Shown here in pieces: positions 9,618 to 17,396 of a DNA stretch of 64,000 nt. This stretch comes from Sphingomonas cavernae (GTDB lineage Bacteria; Pseudomonadota; Alphaproteobacteria; Sphingomonadales; Sphingomonadaceae): the NCBI RefSeq assembly GCF_003590775.1, contig NZ_QYUM01000003.1, positions 808,501-872,500 on the forward strand. The letters run 5' to 3'. Position numbers and translations under genes: made by a program. The notes below the pieces were generated by a model. That model did no database searches, had not been told where the DNA came from, and saw nothing but the letters and a program-made list of their open reading frames with translations. The stretch's first letter is position 1. Every line of letters begins with the position of its first letter.

Positions 9618-9631
9618 TGACAGCGCTGTCA
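9618..9631. promoter_or_regulatory. Perfect 14-bp palindrome TGACAGCGCTGTCA, LacI-type operator
   Basis: A perfectly self-complementary 14-mer, 38 bases before the ATG of TonB receptor 1. It is the best-formed member of the palindrome family in this window (core AGCGCT). LacI-family sugar regulators of alphaproteobacteria and xanthomonads bind this type of site near TonB receptor genes. The regulator is inferred to be lacI 1 or lacI 2. Confidence 0.6.
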
Positions 9632-9669
9632 GCGATCTTGAGAATCGCGTTATTGGGAGAGGGGGAGTT

Positions 9670-12600
9670 ATGAAGACCCTGATGTCGACCTTCGCAATTT
9701 GCCGTTCGGCTTCCGTGATAGCTATTTCGACCTGCCTCGCTGCGCCATGCTTCGCGCAGGCCGAGGCGACACCCGTTGCCGACGAAGAGGAGATCATCGT
9801 CACGGGCATCCGCGCCAGCCTTGAGGCGGCAATGGATATCAAGCGCGAGTCGACGGGGGTGGTCGACGCGATCTCGGCGGAAGATATCGGCAAATTCCCC
9901 GACACCAACATCGCCGAGTCGCTGCAGCGCATTCCGGGCGTGTCGATCGACCGCGTGAACGGCGAAGGCTCGAAGGTGACGGTGCGCGGCTTCGGCCCCC
10001 AGTTCAACCTCATCACTCTCAACGGCCGCCAGCTTGCGACATCCAGCGTTGGCGTCGTGGGCGGCGACCAGGATGTTGAAAACCAGCAGCCCACCAGCCG
10101 CTCGTTCGACTTCTCGAACCTTGCGCCCGAAGGCGTTCGCACGCTTGAAGTCTACAAGACCGCCCGCACCGCACTGCCGTCCGGCGGCATCGGCGCCACC
10201 ATCAACATCAGAACGCAGCGTCCGCTGGAAACTGGCGAAACGGGTCTGCGCGGCAGCGTCGGCGCCAAGGCTGTTTACGATACAAGCGTGGATGGCTTCG
10301 AGGTCACTCCCGAATTCTCCGGCATTGTCGGCTGGTCCAACGATTCAGAAACCTTCGGCGTGTCGCTGTTCGGCTCTTATCAGGATCGCAAGAGCGCGGC
10401 TCCCAGCGCAACGTCGAACGACTGGAATATCCGGACGTTCGGGGACTTTCTCAATCCGGACAACGGTTTTGTCCGCCGGGACGGTACGACGCAGATCGAG
10501 AATGCGCCGACCGATCTCAGCACGCTCGTGGCGGTGCCCAATGACAGCCGCTATCACTATTCGGAATCGCAGCGCGAACGCATCAATGGGCTGCTGACGC
10601 TGCAGTTCAAGCCGATGGAAACGCTGACGCTGACAGCCGATGCGCTTTACGCGCAGAACAAGGTCAAGGAGGAGCGCTCTGACCAGGGGAACTGGTTCAA
10701 CCGCCCCTTCAACCAGGTGCGGTTTGACGACAATCCCACCGTGGCGACGACGGTTTTCCTTCAGGAAACGCTGACCGGGGTGAAGGACATCGGCTTTGAG
10801 CAGCAATATCGCGCGACCAAGTCCGATCTTTACTCCTTCGGTTTCAATGCGAATTGGGAGATCAGCGACGGTTTCACGCTGACCCTCGATGCCAACACGT
10901 CCAAGGCAAAGGACCGGCCCGATTCACCCAATGGCGCGAGCTCAACGCTGGTCGGAATTGGCGCTCCGGTCGTTTCGGCGCACTCGGTCGATTACAGCGG
11001 GGCCATCCCGGTTCAGGAATGGACGCTCAACGACGCGCTTCGCGGCAACAACAATGGCGTCCTCGACATCGGCGATTTGGGAACGCAGGTGGCGCGCACT
11101 GTCACCGCCCGTCAGGAGCATCGCATCAACCAGTTCGCCGCCGACCTGGGCTGGGAGTTCGATGGCGGCGGCCGTTTCGACCTCGGCGTGAACTATATCG
11201 ACTCCAAGATGGAGAGCCAGCGCAGCCAGACGCAACAGACGCTCGGCGACTGGGGCATCAATAATGTCGGCGACGTTTCGGCGCTTGCCGGCGACCTGAT
11301 CGAGCAGTTCTGCATGGCGTGCAAGTTCGATCACTACAAGCCCGGCAATGCGGCGATCGCCTTCCGCGGCAACGCGGTCGACCTTTATGAGGTGCTTTCG
11401 GCGGCGTACCTGACCGATGCCGATCCACGGGACCCCGACCTTGATGACGCTGATCCGAATACGCCGGGGCAACAAGGGCGTCCCATCGATGCTACGGCCG
11501 GCTTGGATGACGAGGTCAAGGAGAAGATCTGGGCCGGCTATGTCCAGTTCACCTGGAAGGGTGAGTTCATGGGGCGGCCGGCAGGCGTGGTCGCTGGTGT
11601 CCGCTATGAGAACACTAAGGTAACCTCCAATTCCTTGATCAGGCAGCCAGCCAGGATCGCGTGGGTTGCCGACAATGATTTCACGACAGTGCTTTCCGAC
11701 GATGTCGTGCCGATTCAGGCTGAAGGTGAATATAACAACCTTCTGCCGGCAATCGACTTCCAGATCGAGCCGATGGACAATCTCCTTGCGCGCGTGTCCT
11801 ACAGCCGGACGCTGGCCCGGCCCGACTATGGAAACCTGTTTGCGTCCGTGTCGGTCGATAACAACAACCCCAACCGGCCGACAGCGGCTGGTGGCGTCGC
11901 GACGGCCAACGCGGGCAATCCCAGCCTCAAGCCGCTCGTCTCGGACAATTTCGACGTGTCGCTTGAATGGTATTTCGACAAGTCCAGCTATATTTCGGCC
12001 GCATTCTTCTACAAGAAGGTGAAGAACTTCCCCGGCGCCGGCCAGGTGGAGCAAGAGCTGTTCGGTCTGCGTGACCCGAGCTCCGGCGCGGCCGGAACCC
12101 GGTCGGGCGCGGCATTGGCCGAGCTTCAGAGGCTCGGTCTCGATACCAGCGACGTGAACCTGTTCACGATGACGGCGCTTATTGTCGAGCAGGGTGGCGG
12201 CATCGATCCCACCACGGTCGCCAATGCTTCGGCCGTATTTCAGGCCAACCTGACCGGCGGCTCGCTTAACCAGACCTTTGTTGACCAGGTGCTGGGACGG
12301 ACGGATGTTATTGCGAACTCCTCTGATCCCTTGTTCAACTTCTCGGTGGACACGCCCGTCAACACCGAGACCGGCAACATTCACGGCTTCGAGCTTCAGG
12401 GTCAGTATTTCTTCGGAGACAGCGGCTTCGGCATCGCCGGCTCGTACACCAATGTGAACGGCGATGTGGGCTTCGATATCGGGGCCGATCCGAACACGGA
12501 CCAGTTCGCGCTGACTGGCCTTGCCAACAGCTACAATATCACCGGCATCTTCGAGAAATATGGCGTCTCGGCGCGTGTCGCCTACAACTGGCGCGACAAA

Positions 12601-12831
12601 TATCTGAGCCGGCTCAACCGTCAGGGGAGCCGGAACCCGGTGTTTGTTGCGCCATTCGGCACGCTGGACGTGAGCGTCACCTACGATGTCACCGAAAATA
12701 TCCAGGTGTCGTTCGAAGGGGTGAACCTGCTCAGCGAGCCGATCCGGACCTATGCCCGCGACAGGGACGAGTTGTGGTTCGCGCAAGAGCTGAGCCCGCG
12801 TTTCTACCTGGGGGCCCGGTACAGGTTCTGA
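9670..12831 (+). CDS. TonB-dependent receptor 1 (oligosaccharide-type)
   Basis: 1053 residues, outer membrane. Signal peptide about residues 1-31 (CFAQA), TonB box EIIVTG at 41-46, plug domain beginning with the conserved ISAEDIGKFPDTNIAESLQRIPG, and a long beta-barrel ending in an aromatic residue (FYLGARYRF). Length and plug motif match the sugar-importing TonB receptors of sphingomonads and Caulobacter rather than siderophore receptors. A Rho-independent terminator follows at 12853. Downstream on the same strand are SapC, cupin, halogenase-like and lactonase genes that typically accompany this receptor type. Ligand unknown; a plant-wall oligosaccharide is likely from context. Confidence 0.95.
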   Translation: MKTLMSTFAICRSASVIAISTCLAAPCFAQAEATPVADEEEIIVTGIRASLEAAMDIKRESTGVVDAISAEDIGKFPDTNIAESLQRIPGVSIDRVNGEGSKVTVRGFGPQFNLITLNGRQLATSSVGVVGGDQDVENQQPTSRSFDFSNLAPEGVRTLEVYKTARTALPSGGIGATINIRTQRPLETGETGLRGSVGAKAVYDTSVDGFEVTPEFSGIVGWSNDSETFGVSLFGSYQDRKSAAPSATSNDWNIRTFGDFLNPDNGFVRRDGTTQIENAPTDLSTLVAVPNDSRYHYSESQRERINGLLTLQFKPMETLTLTADALYAQNKVKEERSDQGNWFNRPFNQVRFDDNPTVATTVFLQETLTGVKDIGFEQQYRATKSDLYSFGFNANWEISDGFTLTLDANTSKAKDRPDSPNGASSTLVGIGAPVVSAHSVDYSGAIPVQEWTLNDALRGNNNGVLDIGDLGTQVARTVTARQEHRINQFAADLGWEFDGGGRFDLGVNYIDSKMESQRSQTQQTLGDWGINNVGDVSALAGDLIEQFCMACKFDHYKPGNAAIAFRGNAVDLYEVLSAAYLTDADPRDPDLDDADPNTPGQQGRPIDATAGLDDEVKEKIWAGYVQFTWKGEFMGRPAGVVAGVRYENTKVTSNSLIRQPARIAWVADNDFTTVLSDDVVPIQAEGEYNNLLPAIDFQIEPMDNLLARVSYSRTLARPDYGNLFASVSVDNNNPNRPTAAGGVATANAGNPSLKPLVSDNFDVSLEWYFDKSSYISAAFFYKKVKNFPGAGQVEQELFGLRDPSSGAAGTRSGAALAELQRLGLDTSDVNLFTMTALIVEQGGGIDPTTVANASAVFQANLTGGSLNQTFVDQVLGRTDVIANSSDPLFNFSVDTPVNTETGNIHGFELQGQYFFGDSGFGIAGSYTNVNGDVGFDIGADPNTDQFALTGLANSYNITGIFEKYGVSARVAYNWRDKYLSRLNRQGSRNPVFVAPFGTLDVSVTYDVTENIQVSFEGVNLLSEPIRTYARDRDELWFAQELSPRFYLGARYRF

Positions 12832-12852
12832 GGCCAAGGTCGCAAAGGGGGG

Positions 12853-12880
12853 CAAAGGCCGCTGTGCGCAGCGGCCTTTG
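12853..12880 (+). terminator. Rho-independent terminator after TonB receptor 1
   Basis: A perfect 11-bp stem (CAAAGGCCGCT / AGCGGCCTTTG) around a six-base loop, 21 bases after the receptor stop codon. The descending arm supplies only a short T-run, so readthrough into the sapC-like gene is possible. Confidence 0.75.
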
Positions 12881-13009
12881 TCCTGCCGGAATTGAGTGAA
12901 GCGTTATATTGGTTCATCATCGCGACTGCCGGCTCCCCATTGCGTCCGATATTCGGCCGCAATCGTGGACTGGCGGCAACGTAGGACGATCAAGGCCCGG
13001 GTGCTCCGC

Positions 13010-13750
13010 ATGACCAATATCGTGTTGCTGAACAATGTGGATCATCACGGTCTTCGCGTCGTCACGCGGCACGCCGCGCAGTTCGGGGACAGCGTCAACC
13101 AGATGCTGATCTTTCCCACCGAATATGACGAGGTTCAGCGGGAATATCCGATCCTGTTTCGCAAGGATGCGAACGGAGAGTTCCAGTCGGTCGCTCTGCT
13201 GGGTCTGGAACGCGATGAGAATCTGTTTCTCGGCGAGCATGGTTGGGAGGGGCGTTATGTTCCGGCGGTGCAGCAACGCGGTCCCTTCTCGATCGCGCTT
13301 CCCGCTGGTGACGACGCCGGCCGCGCGGAACCGATGATCCATGTCGATCTGGATGATCCGCGGATTAGCGATAAGAGCGGCGAACCGCTCTTTCTGCCCC
13401 ATGGCGGAAACGCGCCGCAGCTCGAGCGCGTCGCGGCGGCGCTCCGGACGATCTATTCGGGGCTTGAAGTCAGCAAACCCATGTTCGCGGCTTTTGAGGA
13501 GGCCGGGTTGATCGAGCCGGTCCTGCTGGAAATCAAGCTCAGCGACGCCGAACAGTATAATGTGTCCAACTATTACACCATCGGCGAGGACAGGCTGGCC
13601 GCACTCGATGCGGCATGGCTTGATCGGTTGCACCGGGGGGGATTCCTGCGCTCTGCGTTCTCGGTCGTCTCGTCGCTCCGCAATGTCAGCCGGCTGATCG
13701 ACATCAAGAATCGAAAGCGGGGCATTTCGGCGCCGCCTGTCGCAGCATGA
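13010..13750 (+). CDS. SapC family protein 1
   Basis: 246 residues from the ATG at 13010 (MTNIVLLNNVDHHGLRVV); the open frame extends 38 codons upstream, but that part has no family character. The SapC core is recognisable in LIFPTEYDEVQREYPILF, ALLGLERDENLFL and the GRYVPAVQQRGPFSI segment. The family is named after a Campylobacter S-layer-associated protein, but its biochemical role is unknown. In sphingomonads and Caulobacter it recurs beside TonB receptors with cupin_8 and halogenase-like genes, exactly as here. No signal peptide, so probably cytoplasmic. A second SapC lies at 54000-54770. Confidence 0.87.
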   Translation: MTNIVLLNNVDHHGLRVVTRHAAQFGDSVNQMLIFPTEYDEVQREYPILFRKDANGEFQSVALLGLERDENLFLGEHGWEGRYVPAVQQRGPFSIALPAGDDAGRAEPMIHVDLDDPRISDKSGEPLFLPHGGNAPQLERVAAALRTIYSGLEVSKPMFAAFEEAGLIEPVLLEIKLSDAEQYNVSNYYTIGEDRLAALDAAWLDRLHRGGFLRSAFSVVSSLRNVSRLIDIKNRKRGISAPPVAA

Positions 13751-13766
13751 GGATGATGCGTCACCC

Positions 13767-14798
13767 ATGGCGGGCCTGATGCGCACTACTCGCGAAATAA
13801 AAGGCCTGGCGCCCGATGCCATTCCTTACGGCGAACTGCTGGAGGCGCAGGAGCCGGTGATCCTGAAGGGAGTGGTGCGCCAATGGCCACTCGTCCAAAC
13901 GGGATACGAAGGCCCCGAGGCCGCGATGGATTATCTCCTGCCGTTCTACAATGGTCGCCCGATCGCGGGCTATACCGGGCGACCGGAGATCAAGGGGCGC
14001 TATTTCTATAATGACGACGTGAGCGGCCTCAATTTCGAGGGTGAGCGCGTGCCGCTCGACGAATATCTGGGACGCATCCGGGAGCATCTTCACCAGGCAG
14101 ATCCGCCCTCTTTCTATATCGGCTCCACCGATGTGGACGGCCATTTGCCCGGGCTCCGCAACGAGAATGAGCTCGTGCTCGATGATCCGATGTTCGCCGC
14201 CAATCCCCCGATAGTCAGCATCTGGATCGGCAACCGCACGATTGCGTCGGCGCATCATGACATGTCGAACAACCTGGCCTGCTGCATGGTAGGCCGTCGG
14301 CGTTTCACGCTGTTCCCGCCGGAGCAGATCGCCAACCTCTATCCCGGCCCGCTGGAGCCGACACCGGGCGGTCAGGTGGTCAGCATGGTTGATTTTGGCG
14401 CCCCCGATCTCGACCGCTATCCGCGCTTCCGAGAAGCGCTTGCGGCTGCCGAGGTCGCGGAGCTCGAACCCGGTGATGCGCTCTTCTATCCCGCGATGTG
14501 GTGGCATCAGGTGGAGGCGCTCGACGCCTTCAACGTCATGATCAACTATTGGTGGAACACGTCACCGGCGTTCATGGACACACCGATGACCACGCTGCTG
14601 CACGGGCTTTTGAGCCTGCGCGATCGTCCAGAGCCCGAAAAGCGCGCCTGGCAGGCCCTGTTCGATTATTATGTCTTTGGACCTGCCGGGCGCGCCGCCG
14701 AACATCTTCCTGAACATGCGCGCGGAAATCTTGCGCCGCTGGACGAACTCAAGGCGAGGCGGTTGCGCGCCTATCTGCTCAACCGGCTCAACAGATAA
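13767..14798 (+). CDS. Cupin_8 / JmjC-like 2-oxoglutarate-type oxygenase homologue
   Basis: 343 residues, cytoplasmic. The cupin-like fold resembles factor-inhibiting-HIF hydroxylases: EPVILKGVVRQWPL at residues 28-41, then the iron-binding HxD (His163, Asp165 in SAHHDMSNNL) and the distal His247 (YPAMWWHQVEAL). With all three ligands present it should bind Fe(II). Proteins of this fold hydroxylate protein or tRNA side chains, but the substrate here is unknown. It lies 16 bases after sapC 1 and directly before the halogenase homologue, with which it forms a recurrent cassette next to TonB receptors. Confidence 0.88.
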   Translation: MAGLMRTTREIKGLAPDAIPYGELLEAQEPVILKGVVRQWPLVQTGYEGPEAAMDYLLPFYNGRPIAGYTGRPEIKGRYFYNDDVSGLNFEGERVPLDEYLGRIREHLHQADPPSFYIGSTDVDGHLPGLRNENELVLDDPMFAANPPIVSIWIGNRTIASAHHDMSNNLACCMVGRRRFTLFPPEQIANLYPGPLEPTPGGQVVSMVDFGAPDLDRYPRFREALAAAEVAELEPGDALFYPAMWWHQVEALDAFNVMINYWWNTSPAFMDTPMTTLLHGLLSLRDRPEPEKRAWQALFDYYVFGPAGRAAEHLPEHARGNLAPLDELKARRLRAYLLNRLNR

Positions 14799-14815
14799 TG
14801 ACAGGGGAGGGGTGC

Positions 14816-16306
14816 GTGGCAGAACAGATCGTAAGGCGCGTCGTCATTGCAGGAGGAGGGACGGCAGGCTGGATCGCGGCAGTGGCGCTGTCGAAGCAAC
14901 TCGGGACGTTGCTGGACATCACGCTTGTCGAGTCCGACCAGATCAGGACCGTGGGGGTCGGCGAGTCCACGGTTCCGACCGCGCACACCTTCCATCACCT
15001 GATCGGAATCGACGAGCAGGAGTTCATGCGCGAGACCGGCTCAAGCTTCAAGCTGGGCATCAACTTCGAGAATTGGGGCGAGATCGGCGACCGTTACATC
15101 CATTCCTTTGGCACGCTCGGCAAATCGACATGGATGGCAGACTTTCATCACCTCTGGCTCCACGCGCGCGGGGAGGGGCTTGCGGGCGAGTTGGAGGACT
15201 ATTGTCTTGAGTTGCAGGCGGCCGAACAGGGGAAGTTCGCCACGTCTGATCAGTTCAAGGTCAACTACGCCTATCATCTGGATGCGGGCTATTATGCGCG
15301 GTATCTGAGGCGGCTCAGCGAGGCCGCGGGCGTCCGCCGCGTCGAGGGCAAGATCGCCTCGGTCGAGCAGCATCCCCAGACGGGGTTCATCCAGTCGCTC
15401 CTCCTTGAGTCCGGCGAGCGGATCGAGGGGGACCTGTTCATCGACTGCACGGGTTTTCGCGGGCTGCTGATCGAGCAGACGCTGAAGGCGGGCTTCGAGG
15501 ACTGGTCTCACTGGCTGCCCAACAACAGCGCGCTTCCGGTCCAGACGCGCTCCGTCGGGCCCGCAATGCCCTATACCAGCGCGATCGCGCACGACGCCGG
15601 CTGGCTGTGGCGGATTCCGCTCCAGCACAGGGTAGGCACGGGGCTGGTCTATTGCAGCGACTATCTCTCCGACGATGAGGCGCTCGCGAGGCTCCATCAG
15701 ATGATCGAAGGTGAGATTCTGATCGAGCCATGGTCCATACGCTTCAAGGCCGGGCGTCGCCTCAAGGTCTGGGAGAAGAACTGCATCGCGCTCGGCTTGG
15801 CGAGTGGCTTCGTCGAGCCGCTGGAATCGACCAGCATTCACATGATCATGATCGCGGTGACGCGGCTTATCCAGTTGTTCCCGTTCAACGGGTGCGACGA
15901 TGCGCTTCAGCGCCGGTACAACGACCTTTCGCAGAATGAGATCGAAAAAATCCGCGATTTCATTATCTTGCACTATCATCTCACCGAACGCGACGACAGC
16001 CCCTTCTGGCGCCAGGTCCGCACCATGGAAATTCCCGATACGCTTGCGCAGCGCCTCGCGCTGTTCGGGGAGAATGCGCATGCCTATCAGATCACCGAGG
16101 AACTGTTTCGAATCGATTCCTGGGTACAGGTCATGCTGGGACAGCGTCTTCGACCTGCAGGACATCACCAGCTCGGCCGGCTGATGCGTCCCGAGCAACT
16201 GCGCCAGGCATTGCTCGATCTCAAGACCAACATTGGCAAGGCCGTGGCGGGCATGCCGAGCCACCAGGATTTCCTCAACCGCTATTGCCCGGCAGCGATG
16301 GCCTGA
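14816..16306 (+). CDS. Flavin-dependent tryptophan halogenase family protein
   Basis: 496 residues from the GTG at 14816, preceded by AGGGGAGGG at ideal spacing; an ATG at 14798 overlapping the cupin stop is an alternative. The FAD-binding GGGTAGW (residues 13-19), a lysine at position 79 (GSSFKLGINF) corresponding to catalytic Lys79 of PrnA/RebH, the WLWRIP motif (263-268) and FVEPLESTSIHM are all present. A functional flavin oxidation/halogenation centre therefore seems intact. It is not in a natural-product cluster: its neighbours are a TonB receptor, SapC and a cupin oxygenase. The true substrate of this receptor-linked subgroup is, to my knowledge, not established. Confidence 0.9.
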   Translation: MAEQIVRRVVIAGGGTAGWIAAVALSKQLGTLLDITLVESDQIRTVGVGESTVPTAHTFHHLIGIDEQEFMRETGSSFKLGINFENWGEIGDRYIHSFGTLGKSTWMADFHHLWLHARGEGLAGELEDYCLELQAAEQGKFATSDQFKVNYAYHLDAGYYARYLRRLSEAAGVRRVEGKIASVEQHPQTGFIQSLLLESGERIEGDLFIDCTGFRGLLIEQTLKAGFEDWSHWLPNNSALPVQTRSVGPAMPYTSAIAHDAGWLWRIPLQHRVGTGLVYCSDYLSDDEALARLHQMIEGEILIEPWSIRFKAGRRLKVWEKNCIALGLASGFVEPLESTSIHMIMIAVTRLIQLFPFNGCDDALQRRYNDLSQNEIEKIRDFIILHYHLTERDDSPFWRQVRTMEIPDTLAQRLALFGENAHAYQITEELFRIDSWVQVMLGQRLRPAGHHQLGRLMRPEQLRQALLDLKTNIGKAVAGMPSHQDFLNRYCPAAMA

Positions 16307-16365
16307 AGCGCGCCGGGAAAGAGCCGCGCGCCTTCCGCCTCGCTCAGCACAAGGACCATTGTCGC

Positions 16366-17391
16366 ATGAGCCCGTTGATACGGTCGCGTCGTCAGTTGCT
16401 CGGCGGCCTTGCAGCATGCGCGCTGGCCGGCCCCGCTCTCGCCAAAAAGCCGCAGCATGTCGGCGGCATCAAGCGCATGGACGCGCGACTCGACGCCATT
16501 ATTGACCCGTCTCAGCCCATCGAGATTCTGTCGGAAGGCTATCGCTGGGCGGAAGGCCCGGTTTGGGTCGAGCGCGGCGGTTATCTGCTGTTCTCTGACG
16601 TGCCCGCCAATGTCGCTTATCGCTGGTCGTCGGGGCGAGGCGTCCAGCCTTTCCTGACGCCCTCGGGTTTGGCGGGCGCGATCCCGCCCGGCGTTCGCGA
16701 AGCCGGGTCCAACGGCCTTGCCATCGACGGCGCCGGTCGGCTGGTCCTGGCCGATAGCGGCACGCGCGCGATCGCCACGATTGATCTCGCGACGCGCCGG
16801 AAGATGATTCTTGTCGATCGCTATGAGGGTAAGCGTTTCAACAGCCCCAACGATCTCGCCATCGCGCGTTCGGACGCGATCTATTTCACCGATCCGCCCT
16901 ATGGGCTCGACAATGGAGACGAGTCACCTTTGCGCGAATTGTCCTTCAACGGCCTCTATCGCCTCGCACCCGACGGATCGCTCGCGCTTCTCGACGGCAG
17001 TCATCGGCGGCCCAATGGCGTCGCGCTGTCACCCGATGAGCGCACGCTGTATCTCGCGTTGTCCGAAGAAAAACGCCCGGAGGTGCTTGCCTATTCGCTC
17101 GACGCGCGCGGCTTTCCTACGGGCATGCGCCGGTTCCGCGACATGCGGTCCGAGCTGAAAATGGGATGGCCAGGCCTTCCCGACGGCATCAAATGCGATC
17201 CTGCGGGCAATGTCTTTGCTACGGGTCCCGGGGGGCTGCATGTCTGTTCGCGCGAGGGGCAATTGCTCGGTATCGTCATGACCGGCAAGCCGATCGCAAA
17301 TTGCGCCTTTGGCGAGGACGGTCGCTCGCTATTCCTGACATCAAGCGACATGCTCGCGCGGATCCGCCTGAAGCGCGGTCGCGGGCGCTGA
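16366..17391 (+). CDS. Exported SMP-30/gluconolactonase-family protein (Tat signal)
   Basis: 341 residues from the ATG at 16366, with AAGGA ten bases upstream. Residues 1-27 form a twin-arginine-type signal (SRRQLLGGLAACALAGPALA), so the enzyme acts in the periplasm. The rest is a six-bladed propeller with EGPVWVERGGYLLFSDVPAN, FNSPNDLAIARSDAIYFTDPPYG and RRPNGVALSPDERTLYLA, holding the metal-binding Glu, Asn and Asp of SMP-30 lactonases. It probably opens a sugar lactone. It closes the TonB receptor/SapC/cupin/halogenase cluster and ends five bases before the converging GH3 gene. It is distinct from the cytoplasmic XylC-like paralogue at 43254. Confidence 0.9.
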   Translation: MSPLIRSRRQLLGGLAACALAGPALAKKPQHVGGIKRMDARLDAIIDPSQPIEILSEGYRWAEGPVWVERGGYLLFSDVPANVAYRWSSGRGVQPFLTPSGLAGAIPPGVREAGSNGLAIDGAGRLVLADSGTRAIATIDLATRRKMILVDRYEGKRFNSPNDLAIARSDAIYFTDPPYGLDNGDESPLRELSFNGLYRLAPDGSLALLDGSHRRPNGVALSPDERTLYLALSEEKRPEVLAYSLDARGFPTGMRRFRDMRSELKMGWPGLPDGIKCDPAGNVFATGPGGLHVCSREGQLLGIVMTGKPIANCAFGEDGRSLFLTSSDMLARIRLKRGRGR

Positions 17392-17396
17392 TCGCC

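Larger units (their letters stand above)
9265..9669. other. Regulatory interval before TonB receptor 1
   Basis: 405 bases without a convincing gene. The stretch 9480-9540 is distinctly AT-rich. It contains a TTGACT -35-like hexamer at 9561-9566, two strong LacI-type palindromes (9580-9593 and 9618-9631) and a weaker third resemblance at 9409-9422 (TGCTATCGTTGTCA). This fits a regulated promoter with a leader for the receptor gene. Confidence 0.55.

Noticed and set aside
10942-12855. 637-codon open frame antisense to TonB receptor 1
   Set aside because: Lacks any family sequence and mirrors the third-position GC bias of the receptor gene; the receptor itself is unmistakable.
14816-16306. Halogenase as a sign of a natural-product cluster
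   Set aside because: No NRPS, PKS or tailoring genes nearby; the context is sugar uptake with TonB receptor, SapC and cupin genes.
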